Positions 6,874 through 13,701 of a DNA stretch of 15,474 nucleotides are shown in pieces. This DNA is from an uncultured Gammaproteobacteria bacterium (GTDB lineage Bacteria; Pseudomonadota; Gammaproteobacteria; Nitrosococcales; Methylophagaceae): assembly GCA_913058195.1 (NCBI GenBank), contig CAJXPP010000021.1:1-15474 (forward strand). The letters are read 5' to 3'. The notes beneath the pieces are model-generated. The model did not search any database and had not been told where the DNA came from. It saw only the letters and a program-made list of their open reading frames with translations. A program made the translations under genes and the position numbers. The stretch's first letter is position 1, and each line of letters begins with the position of its first letter.

Positions 6874-7221
6874 ATGTCAGATACAGACCTTCAAGAAAAG
6901 CGACAATTTGTCCGTTTTGAAATAGAAGCTAAAATCACATTTACACTTAGTGATAACGATGATGTTTTTTATCAAGGTACCAGCCAAAACTCATGCGCTG
7001 GAGGTATCTACATAACCACTAATCATTTAGCTAAACTAGGCGAACAAATCAAGCTCATACTGCCTTCATATGATAAAAAAAAGTCACCGTCCATCGTCGA
7101 AGGAACAGTTGTTCGCAGTAAATTTGATAAGAAAAATGCCGAACTTTTCCATGTTTCAATTGAATTCTCGGCGCCTCATGAACAACAATTACAAACTCTT
7201 TCCGAGAGCGTGATTAATTAA
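6874..7221 (+). CDS. PilZ-domain protein (possible c-di-GMP receptor)
   Basis: A 115-residue protein that is a single PilZ domain with short flanks. The N-terminal RxxxR motif of c-di-GMP binding is present at R10 and R14 (KRQFVRFE). The second motif, usually [DN]xSxxG, reads N39-S-C-A-G-G44: Asn and Gly are in place but the usual Ser position is Cys41. Beta-barrel strands follow (about 55-105). It would act in the cytoplasm as a c-di-GMP-responsive adaptor; no flagellar, pilus or cellulose genes lie nearby to suggest a partner. AAGAG precedes the ATG by about 9 bases. The 86-bp gap after the zinc-ribbon gene may hold its own promoter, but no clear one was found. Confidence 0.85.
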   Translation: MSDTDLQEKRQFVRFEIEAKITFTLSDNDDVFYQGTSQNSCAGGIYITTNHLAKLGEQIKLILPSYDKKKSPSIVEGTVVRSKFDKKNAELFHVSIEFSAPHEQQLQTLSESVIN

Positions 7222-7425
7222 TAAACTAATCTCCAGAAAAAACAATAATGTGTCGCCATGCAGCAGTTTAGATAGTAAATTACCTGTCTAATATTAATCG
7301 CAGTTTCCCCTTAAACGTCTCTTATGATAGATAAAAATAAACTGAAAAGACTATCAAAAACCTATCGTTTAGACTAAAATATGCCGATTCAGACGATCTA
7401 AATTTAATCATCTGAATGAAGTTAT
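7222..7425. other. Intergenic region upstream of the riboswitch
   Basis: No gene is supported here. The region is AT-rich and must contain the promoter for the thiamine locus, but no convincing -35/-10 pair stands out (TAAAAT at 7375-7380 is a possible -10 without a partner). It contains a small inverted repeat (TGATAG 7325-7330 / CTATCA 7351-7356) and the larger palindrome annotated separately. No T-tracted terminator for the PilZ gene was found. Confidence 0.5.
7387..7417. repeat. Imperfect palindrome before the TPP aptamer
   Basis: Eleven-base arms (7387-7397 and 7407-7417) are complementary except for one C/A mismatch, around a 9-base AT-rich centre that is itself nearly self-complementary. 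It ends 8 bases before the TPP aptamer and has no T-tract, so it is not an ordinary terminator. It could be an operator or a 5' leader hairpin. Confidence 0.55.
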
Positions 7426-7516
7426 GCCTAGGGGCGGCCAACGAGCCTGAGATTACCTTGAAATTAAGGTTAAACCCTATGAACCTGATCCAGTTAATAC
7501 TGGCGTAGGGACAGGC
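7426..7516 (+). promoter_or_regulatory. TPP riboswitch aptamer (THI element)
   Basis: All THI-box landmarks are present in order: GGGG (7431-7434), the pyrimidine-sensing CTGAGA core (7447-7452), an optional variable stem ACCTT/AAGGT (7455-7469), ACCC, then TGAACCTGATC, a CAGTTAATACTG stem-loop and GCGTAGGGA (7503-7511). A 4-bp P1 stem (GCCT 7426-7429 with AGGC 7513-7516) closes the aptamer. The element binds thiamine pyrophosphate and normally represses thiamine synthesis or uptake genes. It lies directly upstream of the TonB-dependent receptor gene, which assigns that receptor to thiamine or thiamine-precursor uptake. Confidence 0.96.
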
Positions 7517-7592
7517 TGAGATACTGCATTGACACTTTATCATGAAGCACTTTCAATGAAATATCCCCTGTCCTTTTTATTCCTTAAAAAGG
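7509..7592 (+). promoter_or_regulatory. Riboswitch expression platform (Shine-Dalgarno sequestor)
   Basis: Two mutually exclusive pairings can be drawn. CCTTTTT (7572-7578) pairs with AAAAAGG (7586-7592), a hairpin that buries the Shine-Dalgarno of the receptor gene (AAGG, 6 bases before ATG 7599). GGACAGG (7509-7515) pairs with CCTGTCC (7567-7573), using the 3' side of aptamer P1 and two bases of the sequestor. With TPP bound, P1 holds 7513-7516, the sequestor can form and translation is off; without TPP the long-range pairing opens it. The long-range stem is followed by T5 and could be misread as a terminator. The model is an inference from base pairing. Confidence 0.6.
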
Positions 7593-7598
7593 CCAACA

Positions 7599-9644
7599 AT
7601 GAAGCTTAAGTTTTTACCCGCAGCTATCGCAGCTGCTTTCGCCACAAATGCATTTGCTGATGACACTCAAATCGACCTACCTTCAATGGTTGTCAGTGCA
7701 GACTTCAGACCTAATTCCGCACAAAAAACACCTATCAGCTTAACAACAATCGATAGTGAAGTAATCGAATCTCGTGGTGCTCAACATATAGAAGATATTC
7801 TAAACTTGGCTCCAAACGTTAATGTTTCAAGTGGTGCATCACGTGGTCAATATTTCCAAATTCGCGGCATTGGCGAACGTAGTCAGTTTTCATCTCCTAT
7901 TAATCCTTCAGTAGGTTTAATGATTGACGGCATAGATTTTAGTCGTATCGGTGGGGCTGCAACCTTATTTGATATTGAACAGGTCGAAGTATTACGTGGT
8001 CCCCAAGGCACTCGATTTGGCACTAATGCACTTGCTGGTGTTATTAATATGCAAAGTAAACAGCCAAGTAATGATCTTGATATTCACTTTGAAACGGGCT
8101 TAGCTGAATACAATACTCGCAATATTGGCCTTGCTGTCGGCGGTGCTTTGATTGACGATAAGTTATTAGGTCGTATGTCCGTTTATAGTCATCAATCAGA
8201 TGGTTATATGAAAAATGATTTTTTAAACAGAGATAACACGCAAGATCAAGATGAAGTAACGGCTAAAGGTCACTTGAAATGGTTAGCAAATAAGGATTTA
8301 ACCGTCGATTTAAATCTAATACACCTAGATATTAACAATGGTTACGATGCATTTACATTTGATAACTCACGTCACAGCCAAACCGATCAGCCAGGCGAAG
8401 ATAGCCAAAAAACAGATGCTATCGCCCTGAAAGCAGATTGGCGTGCTAACAGTTCAGTGCAACTTCAAACGGCAGTAACCTATTTAAACTCAAATAGCGT
8501 TTATAGCTATGATGCAGACTGGGTTAGCAACCCTTTATACAACGCCAATGAAGAATTTAACCGCGGTAGAAATAATCATTCATTTGAACTCAAAGCACTA
8601 TCAAATGAAGATGGTTGGATCTTTAATAACAGCACCGAATGGGCTGTAGGTCTTTATCACTTATCTCAAGATGAAAAATTAGACTTAAACTCTGATTTTG
8701 GCAATCTGGATAATAAGTATAAAACTAAAAACACCTCTATTTTTGGTCAGCTTGATACCCACCTTAATGATAAATTTACCGTCATCTCGGGCCTACGCGT
8801 TGAATACTTTACTGCTGACTATAGCGATTCCAACGCAATTGATCTCGAAACAGATGAAGTTCTATTTGGTGGAAAACTAGGACTTAACTACCAACTAAAT
8901 AAAAATCAATTACTTTACAGCTCACTTTCCCGTGGCTATAAATCAGGTGGCATCAACAATAGTACATCCTTACAGCCGTCACAGCTCAAGTTTGACGCAG
9001 AATATATGTGGAGTTTAGAAACTGGTCTTAAATCACTTTGGCTTGATGGTGATTTAATGACGAACATTAGTGCTTTCTATTCACTCCGTCGTGATGCACA
9101 AGTAAAAACCTCAATTGATGTCGGTGGAGGAAGTTTCAAAGATTATCTAACAAATGCTGCTGAAGGTACTAATTATGGTATTGAAGCAGAATTAGATTGG
9201 GCAGCTTCAGATAAGATACGTATCTTTGCTTCTCTTGGCTTGCTCCATGCTAGCTTTGATGAATACGCTAATCCAGATCCTGACAGCTATGATGCTGATG
9301 GTCGTCGACAAGCACATGCACCTGCTTATCAATTTAGTCTAGGCAGTGACGTTTATTTGTCATCACAATGGACGTTTAAAGCGAACATTGAAGGTAAAGA
9401 TGAATTCTATTATTCAAATAGTCATGACTCAAAATCGAGCTCTTACGCTATCGTTAATTCAAGCTTAAATTATAAACATGGTGATTGGAAAGTCTCATTA
9501 TGGGGACGTAACTTGTTTGATAAAGACTATTACACTCGTGGCTTCTTCTTTGCAAACAATGCTCCTAGCTACGATAACCCAGAAACATACACACAATACG
9601 CAGAACCTCGGGTTATTGGTGCAACGTTAAGTTGGGATTATTAA
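7599..9644 (+). CDS. TonB-dependent outer-membrane receptor for thiamine or a precursor
   Basis: A 681-residue TonB-dependent receptor. Residues 1-20 are a signal peptide with a clear cleavage site (NAFA/DD). A TonB-box-like DLPSMVVSA follows at 26-34, then the plug domain (about 45-155) with the family hallmarks LRGPQGTRFGTNALAGVIN (132-150). The remainder is beta-barrel, with alternating aromatic strands, ending in an aromatic residue (WDY) as needed for barrel assembly. It would bring its ligand into the periplasm using TonB energy. The barrel alone does not name the ligand; the TPP riboswitch in its leader and the thiamine-binding and PnuT-like genes downstream point to thiamine or a related vitamer. 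ATG 7599 has an AAGG 6 bases upstream. Confidence 0.93.
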   Translation: MKLKFLPAAIAAAFATNAFADDTQIDLPSMVVSADFRPNSAQKTPISLTTIDSEVIESRGAQHIEDILNLAPNVNVSSGASRGQYFQIRGIGERSQFSSPINPSVGLMIDGIDFSRIGGAATLFDIEQVEVLRGPQGTRFGTNALAGVINMQSKQPSNDLDIHFETGLAEYNTRNIGLAVGGALIDDKLLGRMSVYSHQSDGYMKNDFLNRDNTQDQDEVTAKGHLKWLANKDLTVDLNLIHLDINNGYDAFTFDNSRHSQTDQPGEDSQKTDAIALKADWRANSSVQLQTAVTYLNSNSVYSYDADWVSNPLYNANEEFNRGRNNHSFELKALSNEDGWIFNNSTEWAVGLYHLSQDEKLDLNSDFGNLDNKYKTKNTSIFGQLDTHLNDKFTVISGLRVEYFTADYSDSNAIDLETDEVLFGGKLGLNYQLNKNQLLYSSLSRGYKSGGINNSTSLQPSQLKFDAEYMWSLETGLKSLWLDGDLMTNISAFYSLRRDAQVKTSIDVGGGSFKDYLTNAAEGTNYGIEAELDWAASDKIRIFASLGLLHASFDEYANPDPDSYDADGRRQAHAPAYQFSLGSDVYLSSQWTFKANIEGKDEFYYSNSHDSKSSSYAIVNSSLNYKHGDWKVSLWGRNLFDKDYYTRGFFFANNAPSYDNPETYTQYAEPRVIGATLSWDY

Positions 9645-9655
9645 GTTAACCACTA

Positions 9656-9691
9656 AATTAAAGGGCTCTTTATGAGCTCTTTAATTGTTTT
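9656..9691 (+). terminator. Intercistronic hairpin after the receptor gene
   Basis: A fully paired 13-bp stem (9656-9668 with 9674-9686, one G-T pair, 5-base loop) is followed by GTTTT. It lies 11 bases after the receptor stop and about 20 bases before the next start codon. With such a short T-run it may terminate only part of the transcripts, setting a lower level for the two downstream genes, or protect the receptor mRNA 3' end. Confidence 0.65.
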
Positions 9692-9707
9692 GAACTAAGG
9701 AAAAATA

Positions 9708-9968
9708 ATGAGAATATCAATAGATATCAGCCTCTATCCCCTCACTGAAGGTTTTATTGAACCCATCTTAGCGTTCATCGACAAACTTGAAACCAACCCA
9801 AAACTCATCGTTAAACGTAATAGCCTAAGCACTCAAGTGTTCGGTGAATACCGTGATGTGATGGATACGATGGATGCTGAAATTGAACAAGTATTCAAGG
9901 TCATGCCACACAGTGCCTTCGTGTTAAAAATGGTCGGAACAGACCGTGCAGACGTGGTTGATAAATAA
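9708..9968 (+). CDS. Small thiamine-binding protein (YkoF / DUF77-like)
   Basis: An 86-residue protein of the MTH1187/YkoF-like family (Pfam thiamine-binding protein, formerly DUF77). The pattern is typical: an N-terminal strand ISIDISLYPL, a helix, the conserved STQVFGEY segment (residues about 41-48) and a C-terminal strand FVLKMVG. YkoF proteins bind thiamine or its pyrimidine moiety (HMP). There is no signal peptide, so it should act in the cytoplasm rather than as a periplasmic binding protein. Its job may be to hold imported ligand or pass it to a kinase. AAGGA lies 6 bases before the ATG. It is two bases ahead of the PnuT-like gene, so the two are co-translated. Confidence 0.87.
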   Translation: MRISIDISLYPLTEGFIEPILAFIDKLETNPKLIVKRNSLSTQVFGEYRDVMDTMDAEIEQVFKVMPHSAFVLKMVGTDRADVVDK

Positions 9969-9970
9969 AT

Positions 9971-10579
9971 ATGTCAGAGTGGTTAACATTCATTGTTGAT
10001 GCCTTTGCTATTATGTCGGGCTGGGAAATTTTCGCAGCCTTGCTTGGCATGGCTTATATCATCTTTGCTTCCAGAGAATCACAATGGTGTTGGCCGCTCG
10101 CATTTATCAGCACACTCATTTACACCGTCTTATTTTGGGAAGGCCAACTTCCCATGCAAGCCCTACTCAACTTCTACTATATCGGCATGGCTATATATGG
10201 TTATATGCTATGGCGAAAACATGGTATTGCCAAAGATAATCTCGCCATCACCAGTTGGTCGTGGAACAAGCAACTGATCTTTCTTTCAATTGGAACCTTA
10301 CTAAGTCTAATCACAGCTTATTACTTAAAGATAAGTGAAACATCACAACGTCCTTACCTTGATGCTAGCGTCACCATATTCTCAGTGATGAATACATTTT
10401 TAATGGCAAAAAAAATCTTACAAAATTGGCTATATTGGGTCGTGATTGATGCTGCTGCTGTGGTGCTTTATGCTCAATCGGGTTTTTATGCCACCGTTAT
10501 TCTATTTGCTATTTATACCGTTCTTGCCATGCTTGGTTATATCAATTGGCAAAAATTATACAGACAACAAACGAGTTGA
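9971..10579 (+). CDS. pnuT: PnuC-family inner-membrane transporter, probable PnuT (thiamine)
   Basis: A 202-residue integral membrane protein with about seven hydrophobic segments and PnuC-family signatures: WPLAFISTLIY (41-51), the LNFYYIGMAIYGYMLW stretch (66-81) and NWLYWVVIDAAAVVLYA (152-168). PnuC proteins take up nicotinamide riboside; the PnuT subgroup takes up thiamine and is usually found under TPP riboswitches beside a TonB receptor. The context here fits PnuT exactly. PnuC-type carriers work by facilitated diffusion and need phosphorylation of the cargo to trap it; no dedicated thiamine pyrophosphokinase is in the locus. The start codon follows the previous stop by two bases with little Shine-Dalgarno, suggesting translational coupling. 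Confidence 0.88.
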   Translation: MSEWLTFIVDAFAIMSGWEIFAALLGMAYIIFASRESQWCWPLAFISTLIYTVLFWEGQLPMQALLNFYYIGMAIYGYMLWRKHGIAKDNLAITSWSWNKQLIFLSIGTLLSLITAYYLKISETSQRPYLDASVTIFSVMNTFLMAKKILQNWLYWVVIDAAAVVLYAQSGFYATVILFAIYTVLAMLGYINWQKLYRQQTS

Positions 10580-10704
10580 TTATTGAAATCTTTTGAGATA
10601 TATTCCACATTAACCGCATAATCAAAGTGTAATTGTCCGTTATTCCTTACTTCCACTTTGGCTATAAAGTAAGTCTTACTTACTCAAGTATAAAGAGGTG
10701 CTTT

Positions 10705-10989
10705 ATGGAAAAAACTGACGATATGCCAATTTGGGTCTACCTTGCATTCTCAAGCATCACGACAAGAAAGGGCGCTGTATGGTTAATTTTATCTTCCATC
10801 GTTTTTACCCTTTATTGCGTTCCTTGGTCAATCCTAGTGACAAATTCCGACTGGGTTACAACACTATTCTTAATTGATGATTGGAGCTGGGTTGCAATGA
10901 TGATTCCCGTTACACTCTGGTATTTGATTAGTTTAAGATGGGTTGATCGTAATTTAGGATGGGCTGCCACGGTTCGAGATGAAAGCTAG
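10705..10989 (+). CDS. Small two-helix membrane protein of unknown function
   Basis: A 94-residue protein with two hydrophobic segments (about 23-46 and 60-78) joined by a short acidic, Trp-rich loop. Both ends are charged and likely cytoplasmic (the positively charged RKG before the first helix and LRWVDR after the second agree with this). I do not recognise a named family. The ATG at 10705 is chosen because GAGGTG lies 5 bases upstream; the frame could be extended to a TTG at 10633, but that extension has no ribosome binding site. It is separated from the PnuT-like gene by 125 bases, which contain a 7-bp inverted repeat (CTTACTT 10646-10652 / AAGTAAG 10667-10673), so it is probably not part of the thiamine operon. 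Confidence 0.65.
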   Translation: MEKTDDMPIWVYLAFSSITTRKGAVWLILSSIVFTLYCVPWSILVTNSDWVTTLFLIDDWSWVAMMIPVTLWYLISLRWVDRNLGWAATVRDES

Positions 10990-11080
10990 TTCAACTCTAA
11001 ACAGACTATTCTTGCTGTAAAAACCGAATACCCGACTCAGGCTAGTTGTCATAAAGTCATTTTTTATAAGCAAACACTCT

Positions 11081-11965
11081 TTACCATCTTATTGGTGCAT
11101 TCATCCATTTTTCAATATCTGTTTCGCCCAAACTATTCATCAAGAATAATAACAGTCGATAGCAAAACCGTTGCTCGCTGAGATCCGGCAGTTTGAAAAA
11201 GGCTTGGTATGACAGCTTAAACCGTTCAGCCTGCTTAGCATTAAGTTGATATTCAAGTAATACTAGCTCTAACTCTCGTGGCCCAATCACAAAGGCATCC
11301 ATATCGACAATTGCTGATAATTGACCTTGTTGATGCAGCATTTGATCCCACCGTAGATCCATCATGATCGGTGAAAATATCGTGTTCTTTGACTCTGCTG
11401 CTTGTTCAAGAGCATGTTCAAGAATCGCATCAGGAATAAATGTTGAGTGTACATTAGCTAAAGAAATCAATGTTGCTTGCAGACTTTTTGACCACTTCTG
11501 TGGTTGAAACTTAGCATTATGAAACGCCCCCCAATTGACGCTCCGGTGTTGGTGAAGCTGAGCGATATGATCAGCCAGTTGATCAACCATAACTTCAGAG
11601 ACATCTGCAGAGAAAATATCATCACCATCAAGGTAGGTGGCTAATACAAATGATGATGCCTCAGAGGCAATATATTCTGGAATAGTGAGTACACTTTGTT
11701 CTCCAACAAAGTGATAGACCTTATCGATATCAGCAAGTGAAGCAGGAAAGTCAGTTGCAAACAGACCATTCATACCTTGCCAAAAAGTAGAGTTGTCGAC
11801 CGTTTCCTGATTGCACAGTTTTAATACCATCGGCCCATCAACCGTTTCACAACGCCAAAGCTGATGAGTACTATCTTCAAACTTAGCTTCAAAAGAACTT
11901 GCAGGCTTTAATAATTCCGGCAAGTCCCTTTGCTGTTGTTGATTTAAACCAGGGTAATTTACCAA
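11081..11965 (-). CDS. Divergent APH/choline-kinase-fold phosphotransferase-like protein
   Basis: A 294-residue protein that fits the aminoglycoside phosphotransferase (APH) fold. K49 (VLKL) is a candidate ATP-binding lysine, VLATYLDGDD (107-116) resembles the hinge, and IVDMDAF (219-225) occupies the place of the metal-binding DxD/DFG segment, followed by GPRELELV. The catalytic loop, normally HxDxxxxN, reads MMDLRWDQ (201-208): the Asp is kept, but His is Met and the usual Asn is Gln. Substrate is unknown. It closes the mtnA-SDR-kinase operon, starting inside the SDR stop region (7-base overlap). The start is a TTG with GGTGA 9 bases upstream; no ATG is available near it. A methylthioribose kinase, small-molecule kinase or ThiK-like role are all open; MtnK is normally about 400 residues. 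Confidence 0.7.
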   Translation of the reverse strand: MVNYPGLNQQQQRDLPELLKPASSFEAKFEDSTHQLWRCETVDGPMVLKLCNQETVDNSTFWQGMNGLFATDFPASLADIDKVYHFVGEQSVLTIPEYIASEASSFVLATYLDGDDIFSADVSEVMVDQLADHIAQLHQHRSVNWGAFHNAKFQPQKWSKSLQATLISLANVHSTFIPDAILEHALEQAAESKNTIFSPIMMDLRWDQMLHQQGQLSAIVDMDAFVIGPRELELVLLEYQLNAKQAERFKLSYQAFFKLPDLSEQRFCYRLLLFLMNSLGETDIEKWMNAPIRW

Positions 11966-12633
11966 GGTAATAAGTCACCATTGGTGTGCCAGAACGAACC
12001 GGTATTATCTAAATTTAATTCTTCTAATCGTGCAATCAAACCAGAAACTGATTCATCGGTATCAATCAAACCATTATGGCTGGTCATATCGGTTCGCACC
12101 CAACCTGGATGCAAAATTCCCACAGCAATGCCATAGGGTTTTAAATCGATGGATAATGACTTTCCTGCTGCATTCACAGCAGATTTAGACATACGATAAC
12201 CATAACTGCCGCCTGAATCATTATCAGCAACTGAGCCCATACGGCTGGTGATAATACCCACTTTACTACCTTCACCAAGATTTTTTAGCAAAGCTTGTGT
12301 TGTTAATAATGGTCCAAGGCCGTTCACTACAAACATTTTGATGCTACTTTCAACTGCACTTTGGTCAAGCTCATCCATTGAAATACCATTCGCAATACCG
12401 GCATTATTAATTAGCCAATCAATGCTTCGCCCTTCTAGTGTTTTAGCTAAACCATTAAGGCTTTCTAAATCAGAGGTATCAACACCTTCAATCACTTCAA
12501 CATTCAGCGCTTCTAACTCTGGCGAACTATGTCGGCATGTTGCAATAATATGTTTTCCCATCGCTGATAATTGCGTACAGAACTCAAGACCAATACCGCG
12601 ATTACTTCCTGTTATTAATACTGTTTCAGTCAT
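11959..12633 (-). CDS. SDR-family NAD(P)-dependent oxidoreductase (C-factor-like)
   Basis: A 224-residue classical short-chain dehydrogenase/reductase. The cofactor motif TGSNRGIG is at 8-15, NNAG at 76-79, the catalytic Ser at about 130 (ITSRMGS), and Y146-x-x-x-K150 (YRMSK) completes the active site. HPGWVRTDM follows, as in the CsgA/C-factor branch of the family. An Arg at residue 34 after the second strand (ATCRH) hints at NADP(H) preference. Substrate unknown. It starts 18 bases after the mtnA stop, with a moderate GGGAAAA ribosome binding site, and overlaps the kinase-like gene by 7 bases, so the three genes form one transcript. An SDR gene also occurs near mtnA/mtaD/ubiG in Pseudomonas, but a link to methionine salvage is not shown. 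Confidence 0.88.
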   Translation of the reverse strand: MTETVLITGSNRGIGLEFCTQLSAMGKHIIATCRHSSPELEALNVEVIEGVDTSDLESLNGLAKTLEGRSIDWLINNAGIANGISMDELDQSAVESSIKMFVVNGLGPLLTTQALLKNLGEGSKVGIITSRMGSVADNDSGGSYGYRMSKSAVNAAGKSLSIDLKPYGIAVGILHPGWVRTDMTSHNGLIDTDESVSGLIARLEELNLDNTGSFWHTNGDLLPW

Positions 12634-12651
12634 GTTATTTTCCCAAGAGTT

Positions 12652-13701
12652 TTATTTAATAAATTTCATCGTGTCATATGAAGGCGATAATACAATACCT
12701 TTTTCAGTGACAATAGCATCAATTAGTGTCGCTGGTGTGACATCAAATGCAGGGTTAACTGCTGCAGTGCCTTCTGGCGCAATCTGTTGACCTTGCAACA
12801 TAGTCACTTCCTCTGCTGCGCGTTGCTCTATCGGTATTTCATCTCCACTATGCAATGTCCAATCAATGGTTGATGTCGGCGCTACTACCATCATTTTTAC
12901 ATTATGATATTTAGCCAAAATAGCCAACATATAGGTACCGACTTTATTCGCGACATCACCGTTAGCAGTAATGCGGTCAGCTCCTACAATTACCCAGTCT
13001 AATTGCCCTGATGCCATTAAGGCGGCGGCAGCTCCTTCAGCCTGCAATGTCACAGGGATATTATCTTGTTGCAACTCCCAAACAGTCAGCCGTGAACCTT
13101 GCAACCAAGGCCGTGTCTCATCGGCATAAACGTGACTAATTTTACCATCGGCATAACCTTGTCGGATAACTCCCAATGCCGTACCAAAACCACCAGTTGC
13201 TAATGCACCCGCATTACAATGGGTTAAAACCACATTATCTTCCGCTAACAAATCAGCACCTAATTTACCCATGGCGTGATTCGCAGCAATATCTTCACTA
13301 TGAATATCATGTGCTTGCTTTAATAAAACAGCTTCGGCTGGCTCATTATCTGGCAAAGTCATATAAATCTGCCTCATTCGCTCAATTGCCCAATGTAAAT
13401 TAACCGCTGTCGGTCGCGACTCAGACAGATGTGCCAATGGTGCAGTCATTGCCTGTTTCCAATTTACACCAGCAGTATCCCATGCATGTCTAGCTGCCAA
13501 AACCACACCATAAGCAGCAGTGATTCCTATTGCTGGCGCGCCTCGTACAACCATATCCGTTATGGCAGCCGCGACATCATCAGAATGTTCATAATCCAGC
13601 CAAACTTGTTGCAATGGCAATTGGCGCTGATCAAGCAAACACAGTCTATTTACTTGCCACTTTATGGGTTGAATAGAATCAAATTGTTTATCCAATGTCA
13701 T
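12652..13701 (-). CDS. mtnA: S-methyl-5-thioribose-1-phosphate isomerase
   Basis: An aldose-ketose isomerase of the eIF2B-like family that converts methylthioribose-1-phosphate to methylthioribulose-1-phosphate in methionine salvage. Family stretches are all present: MVVRGAPAIGI, the catalytic-cysteine loop CNAGALATGGFG (Cys at residue 162) and VGADRITANGD with the catalytic Asp at 242, counted from the ATG at 13701. The length is 349 residues (B. subtilis 353). The ATG is directly abutted by AGGAG, which is too close. The TTG at 13695, two codons on, has that AGGAG at an ideal 6-base distance and may be the true start (347 residues). An upstream in-frame extension to 13758 overlaps mtaD and is unlikely. 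Confidence 0.94.
   Translation of the reverse strand: MTLDKQFDSIQPIKWQVNRLCLLDQRQLPLQQVWLDYEHSDDVAAAITDMVVRGAPAIGITAAYGVVLAARHAWDTAGVNWKQAMTAPLAHLSESRPTAVNLHWAIERMRQIYMTLPDNEPAEAVLLKQAHDIHSEDIAANHAMGKLGADLLAEDNVVLTHCNAGALATGGFGTALGVIRQGYADGKISHVYADETRPWLQGSRLTVWELQQDNIPVTLQAEGAAAALMASGQLDWVIVGADRITANGDVANKVGTYMLAILAKYHNVKMMVVAPTSTIDWTLHSGDEIPIEQRAAEEVTMLQGQQIAPEGTAAVNPAFDVTPATLIDAIVTEKGIVLSPSYDTMKFIK

Noticed and set aside
7322..7543. Minus-strand open frame of 73 codons
   Set aside because: It lies antisense across the palindrome and TPP aptamer, has no ribosome binding site, and its composition follows the structured RNA.
7509..7578. Intrinsic terminator in the receptor leader
   Set aside because: The 7-bp stem encloses a loop of about 50 bases and would make the switch active with TPP. 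The Shine-Dalgarno sequestor model explains the same bases better; kept as an alternative in the findings.
10633..10704. N-terminal extension of the small membrane protein from a TTG
   Set aside because: No ribosome binding site at the TTG, whereas ATG 10705 has GAGGTG 5 bases upstream.
10990..11080. Terminator between the convergent small membrane protein and kinase-like genes
   Set aside because: Only short imperfect stems and a TTTTTT run without a stable hairpin were found; nothing strong enough to annotate.
12248..12790. Plus-strand 180-codon frame
   Set aside because: It is antisense to the SDR gene and the end of mtnA, both with intact catalytic motifs; no family resemblance.
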